From Anaerolineae bacterium (GTDB taxonomy: Bacteria > Chloroflexota > Anaerolineae > JAADDB01): DNA of 61,063 nt. A program made the translations under genes and the position numbers. Of this stretch, positions 53,074 through 61,063 are shown piece by piece. The notes below the pieces were generated by a model that was not told the DNA's origin, did not search any database, and saw only the letters and a list, made by a program, of their open reading frames with translations. The DNA lies in the NCBI GenBank assembly GCA_015486845.1, contig WFQU01000049.1, forward strand, positions 1 through 61,063, read 5' to 3'. Numbering within the stretch: the first letter of the stretch is position 1; each line of letters opens with the position of its first letter.

Positions 53074-54097
53074 ACATTTCATTGCCGTGGAAAACCTGAA
53101 AATGTGGTTTCCAGTGCAACAGGATTTCATAGAAGGACTGTTTTCTCATCAGCGAGAGTTCGTGCGTGCAGTGGATGGTGTTTCTTTCCACATTGATCGC
53201 GGGGAAGTTTTTGGTTTGGCCGGCGAAAGCGGCAGCGGCAAAACAACCACCGGGCGCCTGATCTTGCGGCTATTGGAACCTACTGGGGGGCGCATTGATT
53301 TCGACGGCCGGGATATTACGCATCTTTCGGAAGCCGCCATGCGCCCGCTGCGCCGGCGTATGCAAGTGATCTTTCAAGATCCTAACGCCTCTTTGAATCC
53401 ACGCATGACTATCGGTAAAGCAGTTGGCCACGCGCTGGAAATCCACAATGTGGCCCACGGGGATAAAGCTAAAGAACGTGTTTTGGAGATGCTAACACGG
53501 ATGGGCTTGACGCCGCCGGATCGATACTATCGGCTTTATCCGCACCAGATCAGTGGCGGGCAGCGACAGCGGGTTGTTATGGCGCGAGCGCTTATTTTGC
53601 GTCCTGATTTCCTCGTGGCTGATGAGCCCATCGCCATGGCTGATGTGTCTGTTCGCGCTATGCTCTTAGATTTGTTGCGCCGGCTAAAAGACGATTTTCA
53701 CTTGACCTACCTTTTCATCACACACGATTTGGCAACGGCTAAGTACATTTGTGATCGTATTGCGGTCATGTACCTCGGGCAAATTGTGGAAATCGGCTCG
53801 GTGGATCAAGTGTATAGCAATCCATTGCACCCGTACACTCAGGCTTTGTTAGCAGCCGTGCCGGTACCGGATCCGAAATTCCGGCGCACAGCCCCTATTC
53901 CCAAAGGTGAGATTCCCAATCCGATTCACCCGCCTTCCGGCTGCCGGTTTCATGCTCGTTGTGCTTATGCCCGGGAGCGCTGTCGCACAGAACAGCCATT
54001 GTTGTTGCCTGTGGAAGGCGAGCCGGGGCATTTCGTTTCTTGCCACATGTTCGGAGAAAACGGTTGGAAGCCGGTTGCCCAGGAAGTACAGATTTAA
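53066..54097 (+). CDS. Peptide ABC transporter ATP-binding protein, DppF type
   Basis: The protein has 343 residues from ATG 53066, following AAAGGGAG, and overlaps the previous gene by eight bases. It has Walker A GESGSGKTT, signature ISGGQRQRV, Walker B FLVADEP followed by IAMADVS (where many relatives read SALDVS), switch LFITHD and a C-terminal CRFHARCAYARERC cysteine domain. It completes the importer: one lipoprotein, two permeases and two ATPases in a single order. Stop at 54095-54097. Confidence 0.94.
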   Translation: MAEHFIAVENLKMWFPVQQDFIEGLFSHQREFVRAVDGVSFHIDRGEVFGLAGESGSGKTTTGRLILRLLEPTGGRIDFDGRDITHLSEAAMRPLRRRMQVIFQDPNASLNPRMTIGKAVGHALEIHNVAHGDKAKERVLEMLTRMGLTPPDRYYRLYPHQISGGQRQRVVMARALILRPDFLVADEPIAMADVSVRAMLLDLLRRLKDDFHLTYLFITHDLATAKYICDRIAVMYLGQIVEIGSVDQVYSNPLHPYTQALLAAVPVPDPKFRRTAPIPKGEIPNPIHPPSGCRFHARCAYARERCRTEQPLLLPVEGEPGHFVSCHMFGENGWKPVAQEVQI

Positions 54098-54554
54098 CAC
54101 CAAGTCGCAGAAATCGCTGAGGTGCCCAGGAAAATAGCTGGAATCAGCGAATTAGCGTTATATGACTTGTTCAGATGGAGAGGGGACAAAATAAAAGAGC
54201 CCCTAATGTTAATCGATTCGGATCAAATATCTTTGTGTTCTGCCTTAAATTTTTTGGATCGCGGTGAGACTTGCTATCCGTGATTGGTAACGGGAAAGTT
54301 TTTGTGCTAATATTTTGGTAATGGCTCAGTCTTCAGTCAAATAGAACGCTGATTACGTAAGTTGCCTGCAGATACCCGCAGATAGATCAGAAAAGATCAA
54401 TAAACAGCAGCGTTTATTGGCAATCTCTGTGTCCTATTGTTGGAGAGGCCGAGTAATTCACATATTTGGTTAAATAAACTTCCGTCTGAGCTGGGCAAAG
54501 GTACCCCAAGCCTGTATATTTTAGCAGGAAGAAAGCATTATTCAGGAAACAGGA
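54098..54554. other. Gap before the pyrG leader
   Basis: It contains degenerate 'agtcgcagaaatcgctgagg' (about 54104-54123) and 'gaacgctgattacgtaag...cagatagatcag' (about 54342-54391) repeat fragments, and the candidate promoter at 54492-54520. No other feature was seen. Confidence 0.5.
54492..54520 (+). promoter_or_regulatory. Candidate promoter for the pyrG leader
   Basis: TGGGCA (54492-54497, four of six matches) and TATATT (54515-54520) are 17 bases apart. They lie about 30 bases ahead of the leader open frame. Confidence 0.4.
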
Positions 54555-54686
54555 ATGATGCCTACTATGATAAAGGCCTACGTCGATGAAAATATGGGAA
54601 TGGCTTCTCTTGCTTTGATAACTGCTTTTTCTCTCTGTGAAGAGACACGGTTTCACATCGTGTCTCTTTTTTATGTCGGTGTATAG
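54555..54686 (+). CDS. Candidate 43-residue leader peptide overlapping the pyrG attenuator
   Basis: ATG 54555 is preceded by CAGGAAACAGGA. The frame runs 43 codons (MMPTMIKAYVDENMGMASL...) to TAG at 54684-54686 and reads straight through the terminator hairpin at 54640-54672. A ribosome translating it would cover the hairpin and could allow transcription into pyrG. The peptide shows no run of one amino acid or pyrimidine-linked signal. It may be a chance frame. Confidence 0.4.
   Translation: MMPTMIKAYVDENMGMASLALITAFSLCEETRFHIVSLFYVGV
54640..54672 (+). terminator. Terminator or attenuator upstream of pyrG
   Basis: AAGAGACACG (54640-54649) pairs perfectly with CGTGTCTCTT (54659-54668) over a nine-base loop, followed by more T residues. 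It stands 77 bases before pyrG and 540 bases after the transporter operon, in a leader rather than at a gene end, which suggests attenuation. Confidence 0.75.
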
Positions 54687-54745
54687 CCGTTTTTGCTGTT
54701 TATGCCTTGATGTGGAGCCTTATTCTTGAAACAGGAAGGTTTTAG

Positions 54746-56374
<1,629 letters not shown>

Positions 56375-56483
56375 AAAACCGTGCCGAGAGGATATGATCT
56401 GTGTTTTTCGCATAGCTGAATTGGGCCGTCATAGTTGCGTTGACCACCGGGATGATATTGCTGAACCTTGGCTATCTTTTTTA

Positions 56484-56513
56484 TTGCAGTCTTAGGCTGT
56501 GCTATGTTATAAT
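56484..56513 (+). promoter_or_regulatory. Promoter of the yebC-ruvC-regulator-ruvA-udk run
   Basis: TTGCAG (56484-56489) and a perfect TATAAT (56508-56513) are 18 bases apart. They lie 41 bases before the yebC start. Confidence 0.7.
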
Positions 56514-56554
56514 GTGAGAAGTTCATATTGCGTCGAGGAAGGGGAGACTGAGAT

Positions 56555-57304
56555 ATGTCTGGACATTCGAAATGGTCTACTATCAAACGGAAAAAGGGGG
56601 CGAACGACGCTAAACGGGGTAAAGTCTTCACGAAAATTGCCCGTGAGATTCAAATTGCGGCCCGCAATGGTGCTGACCCGGACGTCAACTTTCGTTTGCG
56701 CTTGATCTTGGACAAAGCGCGCGCGGCCAATATGCCTAAAGACAATGTCGAGCGAGCCATCAAACGGGGCGCGGGGCTTGACAAAGAAGCCACTGCGTTG
56801 GAAGAAATTACTTATGAAGGTTATGCACCTCATGGCGTGGCGTTGATGATTCAAGCCCTGACTGATAATCGTAACCGCACGGTGGCCGAGATTCGCCACG
56901 CCTTGACGCGGGCTGGCGGTTCAATGGCAGAACGTGGTTCAGTAGCTTGGCAGTTCGAGGAGAAAGGCGTCATTACTGTTGACATGGGCGATATGGATCA
57001 GGATGATCTGTTCATGATTGCCTTAGAAGCAGGTGCAGAAGATGTTGAATTTAACGACGGCGAGGCCGAGATCACCACAGCGCGAGAGGATTTTCAAGTT
57101 GTTCAGGAGGCTTTAGAACAGGCCAACGTGGAGATTACTGAATCGGAATTGGCCTGGCTGCCTAAAATGTCGGTCTCGTTAGAGCCGTCCGCTGCTGCAC
57201 AGGTTTTGCGCCTCTTGGAGACATTGGAAGACAGCGATGATGTCACGAAGGTCTATTCCGCTTTGGACATTACGGATGAGGCTTTAAGCGTTTTAGAAGC
57301 ATAG
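56555..57304 (+). CDS. yebC: YebC/PmpR-family translation or transcription factor
   Basis: The protein has 249 residues, the normal length. It begins with the family signature SGHSKWSTIKRKKGANDAKR and shows NMPKDNVERAIKRG, then ALTDNRNRTVAEIRHALTRAGG. YebC-type proteins bind DNA or, in recent work on relatives, the ribosome to relieve proline-stretch stalling. It frequently precedes ruvC, as it does here. GAGGAAGGGGAG precedes the ATG. ruvC starts 16 bases after its stop. Confidence 0.95.
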   Translation: MSGHSKWSTIKRKKGANDAKRGKVFTKIAREIQIAARNGADPDVNFRLRLILDKARAANMPKDNVERAIKRGAGLDKEATALEEITYEGYAPHGVALMIQALTDNRNRTVAEIRHALTRAGGSMAERGSVAWQFEEKGVITVDMGDMDQDDLFMIALEAGAEDVEFNDGEAEITTAREDFQVVQEALEQANVEITESELAWLPKMSVSLEPSAAAQVLRLLETLEDSDDVTKVYSALDITDEALSVLEA

Positions 57305-57319
57305 CGGCGGGCAGAAATC

Positions 57320-57826
57320 GTGGTTGTTTTGGGTATCGACCCGGGCGTGGGACGTACTGGTTATGGCTTAGTGCAGCAAGAGGGAAGTGGAGATATTCGA
57401 GCCATCGCCTACGGTGTCATTGAGACTGCTGTGGGAATGCCATTGCCGGCCCGATTGCGTTCTTTGTACGAACAATTGCAGCAGCTCTATGCTCGCTATC
57501 GACCGGATGAAATGGCTGTTGAAGAGCTGTTTTTCAGCCGGAATGTGACAACGGCCATTGCAGTGGGGGAAGCGCGAGGCGTTGTTTTGCTTTTTGCCGC
57601 CTTAGCCGACTTGCCACTTTATAATTATAAGCCGGCAGAAGTCAAGCAGGCAGTGGTTGGTGTAGGTAATGCCAGCAAGCATCAGGTCCAAGAGATGGTG
57701 CGCATGCAATTAGATTTAGAGGAACTGCCGCGGCCAGATGATGCTGCGGATGCTTTGGCTATTGCGATTTGTCATGTGAGTGGATCTACTTTTCGTTCTC
57801 GAGTGCGTGATTCGTGGCAAAATTGA
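57320..57826 (+). CDS. ruvC: Holliday junction resolvase RuvC
   Basis: The protein has 168 residues, the usual size, from GTG 57320. LGIDPGVGRTGYGLV carries catalytic Asp7, AVEELFFSRN a catalytic Glu, and DDAADALAIAICH the C-terminal Asp residues. It cuts Holliday junctions symmetrically in the RuvABC complex. Upstream is yebC; downstream, a response regulator gene separates it from ruvA. No ruvB is in the window. Confidence 0.95.
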   Translation: MVVLGIDPGVGRTGYGLVQQEGSGDIRAIAYGVIETAVGMPLPARLRSLYEQLQQLYARYRPDEMAVEELFFSRNVTTAIAVGEARGVVLLFAALADLPLYNYKPAEVKQAVVGVGNASKHQVQEMVRMQLDLEELPRPDDAADALAIAICHVSGSTFRSRVRDSWQN

Positions 57827-57844
57827 TCAAAAGAAGGGGGTACA

Positions 57845-58594
57845 ATGGACCAACCAGCTAACAATGTCGTTCCTAATGAGGAGCCCAAGAAGATGATGGG
57901 TTATGCTTGGCGGGTTTTGATCGCCGAAGACGAGAAAAATCTACGTGATTTGCTCTCGCTCTCGTTGAGCAAAACTGGCTATGTCGTCAAAGCTGTGGCT
58001 GACGGTGTCGAACTGTTAGAGGAAGTTAAGGAGTTCAAGCCGGACATCATTTTGCTAGATATTATGATGCCACGCATGGATGGATTTGCTGCTTTGCAGA
58101 AAATCCGCCGTTCTTCTGATGTCCCGGTGGCCATGCTGACTGCTTTGGGTAATGTCGAAGATGTCGTGACTGGTTTCGAGCTTGGCGCTGATGACTACAT
58201 CACAAAGCCTTTTACTTTCAAGGAAGTCCGTGTGCGTTTAGAAGCTATTATGCGGCGTATTGCTTGGGCTAAAAATCCTCCGACGCCCATGGCAGTCACT
58301 ATTGGCGATGTCACATTGGATAACGAGACGCATGAGGTCAGGTTGCGCGGCAAAACGGTTGAATTGACGCCCATTGAATTCCAGTTATTGCAATATCTAA
58401 TGGCTCACCCGGGACAACCTGTTTCTAAAGAAACACTGTTTCGTGATGTTTGGGGCTACGAGTTTGTGGGTGGAACAAATTTAGTCGAAGTGGGTATTCG
58501 TCGCCTGCGCACGAAGATCGAAGAAGAGCCATCTCGACCGTATTACATCCGCACTGTACGTGGCGTGGGCTATAAATTCCAGGTGCCTGATTAA
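57845..58594 (+). CDS. OmpR/PhoB-type response regulator
   Basis: The protein has 249 residues from ATG 57845 after AAGGGGG. An N-terminal tail of about 20 residues precedes the receiver domain. The phosphoacceptor is Asp72 (ILLDIMMP), with acidic IAEDE at 26-30 and Lys121 in ITKPF. The C-terminal winged helix (about 150-246) has LTPIEFQLLQYL and a recognition helix with NLVEVGIRRLRTKI. It would bind promoter DNA when phosphorylated. It lies between ruvC and ruvA, with ruvA starting at the base after its stop. The histidine kinase at 44117 is a possible partner, without direct evidence. Confidence 0.94.
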   Translation: MDQPANNVVPNEEPKKMMGYAWRVLIAEDEKNLRDLLSLSLSKTGYVVKAVADGVELLEEVKEFKPDIILLDIMMPRMDGFAALQKIRRSSDVPVAMLTALGNVEDVVTGFELGADDYITKPFTFKEVRVRLEAIMRRIAWAKNPPTPMAVTIGDVTLDNETHEVRLRGKTVELTPIEFQLLQYLMAHPGQPVSKETLFRDVWGYEFVGGTNLVEVGIRRLRTKIEEEPSRPYYIRTVRGVGYKFQVPD

Positions 58595-59167
58595 ATGCTT
58601 GCTCGCGTCCAGGGGAACATTGCTGGCAAAGATGACGATCGTTTGTTGGTGGCTTTAGGTCCCATCGCGATAGATGTCTTTGTGCCCGAGCCTTTATGGA
58701 CGGCGTCCCGTGTCGGGGACAAAGTTACCCTTTATACCCATTTGCATGTGAGAGAGAACGGTCTGTCGCTCTTCGGCTTTGCAACGGTCGAAGAGCGCTC
58801 TTTTTTTCGACTTCTGTTGGCTGTGTCTGGCGTGGGACCCAAGTTAGCCTTGACTGTTCTTTCTGTGCTGTCCCCTGCCGCTTTATTGCGTGCCATTCAG
58901 CAAGAAACGCCCGAAGTCTTGACCCGTGTGCCTGGCATTGGCAAAAAGAGCGCTGAGAAAATTGTGTTTACCTTGAAAGATAAATTGCCAGGTGGGGGAG
59001 AGCCCGTGCCGATTTCTGCCTTGGATGAAATTGACATGGAAGTGGTCGAGGCGTTGGTGACATTGGGTTACAGCGTCGTAGAGGCGCAACGGGCCGTACA
59101 AGGTTTACCTGATGACCTCACAACGGTGGAGGATCGTTTGCGGGCGGCGTTGAGTCGGCTGGCATAA
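58595..59167 (+). CDS. ruvA: Holliday junction branch-migration protein RuvA
   Basis: The protein has 190 residues, normal for RuvA. Domain I is the OB-fold (about 1-63). Domain II carries two helix-hairpin-helix motifs, VSGVGPKLALTVL (about 71-83) and VPGIGKKSAEKI (about 106-117). Domain III (about 142-190) is the RuvB-contacting bundle. It binds the four-way junction and loads RuvB. It starts directly after the response-regulator stop without a strong Shine-Dalgarno, so its translation probably depends on the upstream gene. Confidence 0.96.
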   Translation: MLARVQGNIAGKDDDRLLVALGPIAIDVFVPEPLWTASRVGDKVTLYTHLHVRENGLSLFGFATVEERSFFRLLLAVSGVGPKLALTVLSVLSPAALLRAIQQETPEVLTRVPGIGKKSAEKIVFTLKDKLPGGGEPVPISALDEIDMEVVEALVTLGYSVVEAQRAVQGLPDDLTTVEDRLRAALSRLA

Positions 59168-59193
59168 AAGTGCAGAGAGCGTGATCTGAATTA

Positions 59194-59820
59194 ATGACAG
59201 GAAAAGTAACTGTGATCGGTGTGGCTGGTGGCACCGGTTCGGGCAAAACGACGGTTTCTCAACGTATTTTGGAATCTGTGGGCCGAGATCGGATTGCTTA
59301 CCTCCCCCACGACGCTTATTACTATGACTTGAGTGCTTTGCCTTTTTCTGAGCGGGCCAAGCGTAATTTCGATCACCCTGACGCGCTGGAGAATGATTTG
59401 TTGCTTAAGCATTTGCACGCGTTGCGCCATGGCGAAAGTGTGCAGATGCCGGTCTACGATTTCAAGACACATACCCGCCGGCCGGAGACTGTTTCTGTGG
59501 GCCCGAACCGTCTGGTACTCGTAGAGGGGATACTGATCTTTGTCGACGAGCGTTTGCGCCGATTAATGGACCTCAAAATATTTGTGGATACTGCAGCCGA
59601 TATTCGCTTTATCCGCCGCCTGCAGCGCGATATCAAGGAGCGAGGACGAACCATGTCTTCTGTCATCGAGCAATATTTGGCGACGGTTCGCCCCATGCAC
59701 TTGGAATTCGTGGAGCCCAGTAAGCGCTATGCTGACATTATTATTCCGGAGGGCGGTTTTAATATGGCCGCGCTGGACATGGTAATTGCTCATTTGCGGG
59801 ATATCCTTGCTTCTGGCTGA
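59194..59820 (+). CDS. udk: Uridine kinase
   Basis: The protein has 208 residues, the expected size. The P-loop is GVAGGTGSGKTTVSQRI (about 7-23). DAYYYD, FDHPDALENDLL and PVYDFKTHTR are family signatures. It phosphorylates uridine and cytidine with ATP or GTP for pyrimidine salvage, a function that fits with pyrG a few genes upstream. It follows ruvA after 26 bases and closes the run. Confidence 0.95.
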   Translation: MTGKVTVIGVAGGTGSGKTTVSQRILESVGRDRIAYLPHDAYYYDLSALPFSERAKRNFDHPDALENDLLLKHLHALRHGESVQMPVYDFKTHTRRPETVSVGPNRLVLVEGILIFVDERLRRLMDLKIFVDTAADIRFIRRLQRDIKERGRTMSSVIEQYLATVRPMHLEFVEPSKRYADIIIPEGGFNMAALDMVIAHLRDILASG

Positions 59821-60190
59821 TGATGCTAAGCTTCTCTGTTTTTTTGAAGTCGCTATGAGCATGCGGGCGGCGCACCACGGCGGATGAAAATGCTCTCTGT
59901 CCCTGTGGATTGGGGGGATAGCAGGCTTGAGAAGTAAACCTACGTTGATAGGAATGGCGTTAGTTGGTGACGGCTGGTAATCTGTTTAGTTTTCTTTCTT
60001 GGGAACTAACGCCCGAATCCCGTACCTGAAAAGAGGGGCAGGCCACTGAGGGTATTTTATCCTGTAGGCCTCCTGCAAGTCATTGACCACAGCGCTGTTC
60101 ATCTCGTCTGCCGGATTGTGGTTTTGTGTTCGTTAGAACCGGGCAGTAAGGTACGTTTTTGGGGTTTTTTAGACGCTTTGCGCCTCTACT
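59821..60190. repeat. Gap with repeat fragments
   Basis: It contains a 'cgggcggcgcaccacggcgg' module (about 59863-59883) and a 'gttggtgacggctggtaatc...ttctttcttggg' sequence (about 59962-60003) that recurs with changes at about 60771-60810. No gene or clear terminator was seen. Confidence 0.5.
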
Positions 60191-60595
60191 TCAGCTATTT
60201 TCCAAAGGAATGGAACGACGTGCATGTAGTAGATGCGCGGCCTTGGCCTGTTGCCAGAATCGTATAGCTAAGCTATGCCACGGTTCGTCATCAGTTAGGG
60301 TATAAGTCGTTCCATTGGAATTAAGCACTATTTTGAGCAGACCGTGCAGAACAAGATCCATTAAATGGGCTTCTGCCATGGCTTGATCTGCCAAAAAGCG
60401 ATCTGAAAGCTCTCTGGCAGTTATGGGGCGCTCAATGTGCTCCAATACGTACGCCGTCCACTCTGGATTGGATAAGCGTCTTAAAAAGTGAGCAGCAAAA
60501 CCTAACATCTCCAAATCCAGTTTGGCAGTGCCATTTGGTTGGGCAATGCGTGCTAATTCTTGTAGTCGTGCTAAGCTAACTTTACTTGTGCCCAT
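60191..60595 (-). CDS. Hypothetical protein, possibly winged-helix
   Basis: The protein has 134 residues and I do not recognise a family. A helix-turn-helix-like pattern is visible in HIERPITARELSDRF and MDLVLHGLLKIVLNSNGTTYTLT, suggesting a small winged-helix protein. There is no signal peptide or membrane span. GGAGAAA lies 14 bases before the ATG, wider than usual. It stands alone; nothing nearby suggests its role. Confidence 0.6.
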   Translation of the reverse strand: MGTSKVSLARLQELARIAQPNGTAKLDLEMLGFAAHFLRRLSNPEWTAYVLEHIERPITARELSDRFLADQAMAEAHLMDLVLHGLLKIVLNSNGTTYTLTDDEPWHSLAIRFWQQAKAAHLLHARRSIPLENS

Positions 60596-61063
60596 CGCAA
60601 TACAAGGTTTCTCCGTTGGAATACTTCGTATATAGTATACCTGTGGTCAAGCTGTGCCACCATGGTACTTTGGGGTACACGCTCTCCGTTAATGGGACCA
60701 TAATTCAAGAGTTTCCTATATTGCTAAAGTTTTTGCAATTTTTACTTTGTTTGATGCGGCAATGTGTGGGTTGATGACGGCAGATGCGTTGGTTAGTTTT
60801 TTTCTTGGGGGCCAGCCCCCGTATTAACTTAAATCCGGACCAGCTATATCAGGTCTTTATTCAGTTTGGTTTTGGTTGGTATTACTCTGACTCTACTGCA
60901 AAAAGGTTCACTTCCGAGAGCACAGAGGACGCAGAGAGAGAAATAATAGGATTTTAACGAATATTCTTCTCTGAAAATAAAAATGGGACGCAGATCAACA
61001 CAGGCTGCGCACGCAGATAAAAAACAATGGTCCGGCGATTAGAAATCGCTGCTACAACTGCGA
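60596..61063. repeat. Terminal region with repeats at the window edge
   Basis: It contains 'cgagagcacagaggacgcagag' (about 60915-60938), an inverted 'gggacgcagatcaacacaggctgcgcacgcagataaa' element (about 60984-61021, matching 142-193 on the other strand) and the 39-base repeat at 61025-61063. A 62-codon frame at 60586-60774 overlaps the start of the hypothetical gene on the other strand and is not called. Confidence 0.7.

Noticed and set aside
53066-54097. Defective DppF because of IAMADVS after Walker B
   Set aside because: Walker A, signature and switch His are intact, and this D-loop variation occurs in the peptide-transporter branch.

Overview
The window looks like a bacterial chromosome segment, most likely from a Chloroflexota (Anaerolineae/Caldilineae-like) organism. 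That assignment is an inference. It rests on a ManC-phosphomannomutase fusion of the type common in that phylum and in cyanobacteria, a long-form bacterial SRP RNA, a secreted protein ending in a YLPLV-type tail, and moderate GC with very many short dispersed intergenic repeats. No phage genes, transposase, CRISPR array or rRNA were seen. There is one tRNA (Ser-GGA) and one SRP RNA, each with a clear promoter and terminator.

Layout. 1-6356 (+): a secreted or membrane-anchored glycosidase-like protein, a family 3 solute-binding protein, a PAP2 phosphatase, then thiolase, SDR reductase and M29 aminopeptidase. 6708-9846 (+): an alpha/beta-hydrolase-fold protein lacking its nucleophile, a small zinc-ribbon membrane protein, MutY and an HpnA-like epimerase. 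10143-13267 (-): an HD-domain hydrolase coupled to the ManC-PMM fusion. 13412-22243 (+): a Nudix-GNAT fusion, then an exopolysaccharide locus (processive GT2, small membrane protein, GT4, two Wzz-like proteins, a CpsD-like protein that has lost its P-loop, RmlA, and an unknown gene). 22426-28494 (+): DUF1015, S9 peptidase, acyl-CoA dehydrogenase, UDP-glucuronate decarboxylase-like. 28634-33752: a hypothetical, a LysM/L,D-transpeptidase, a class V aminotransferase and a secreted BACON-like protein.

33856-34392 (+) carries the tRNA-Ser and SRP RNA units. 34686-43394 (-) holds GT39, a Tat-exported gluconate-dehydrogenase-type subunit, a GMC oxidoreductase, and a tightly overlapped set: polytopic membrane protein, NifX-like protein, radical SAM protein and HpnA-like epimerase. 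44117-54097 (+): a large multi-GAF/PAS histidine kinase and a complete peptide ABC transporter (SBP, two permeases, two ATPases); one permease has an extra domain in its extracytoplasmic loop. 54555-59820 (+): a housekeeping run of pyrG (with a leader ORF that overlaps a terminator), yebC, ruvC, a PhoB-type response regulator, ruvA and udk. A small hypothetical (-) follows.

Nearly every intergenic gap over 300 bp is packed with dispersed repeats. These include a 100-bp element with inverted ends (GTCATTGCGAG), a GAAGTTGAACTTC palindrome, a CCCCCAATTCTGGGGG element, and an 'atcagcgt/atctgcgt...ctattttcag' element whose end often forms the ribosome-binding site of the next gene. The last 39 bases are identical to an internal repeat, so the window edges may be assembly breaks in repeats.
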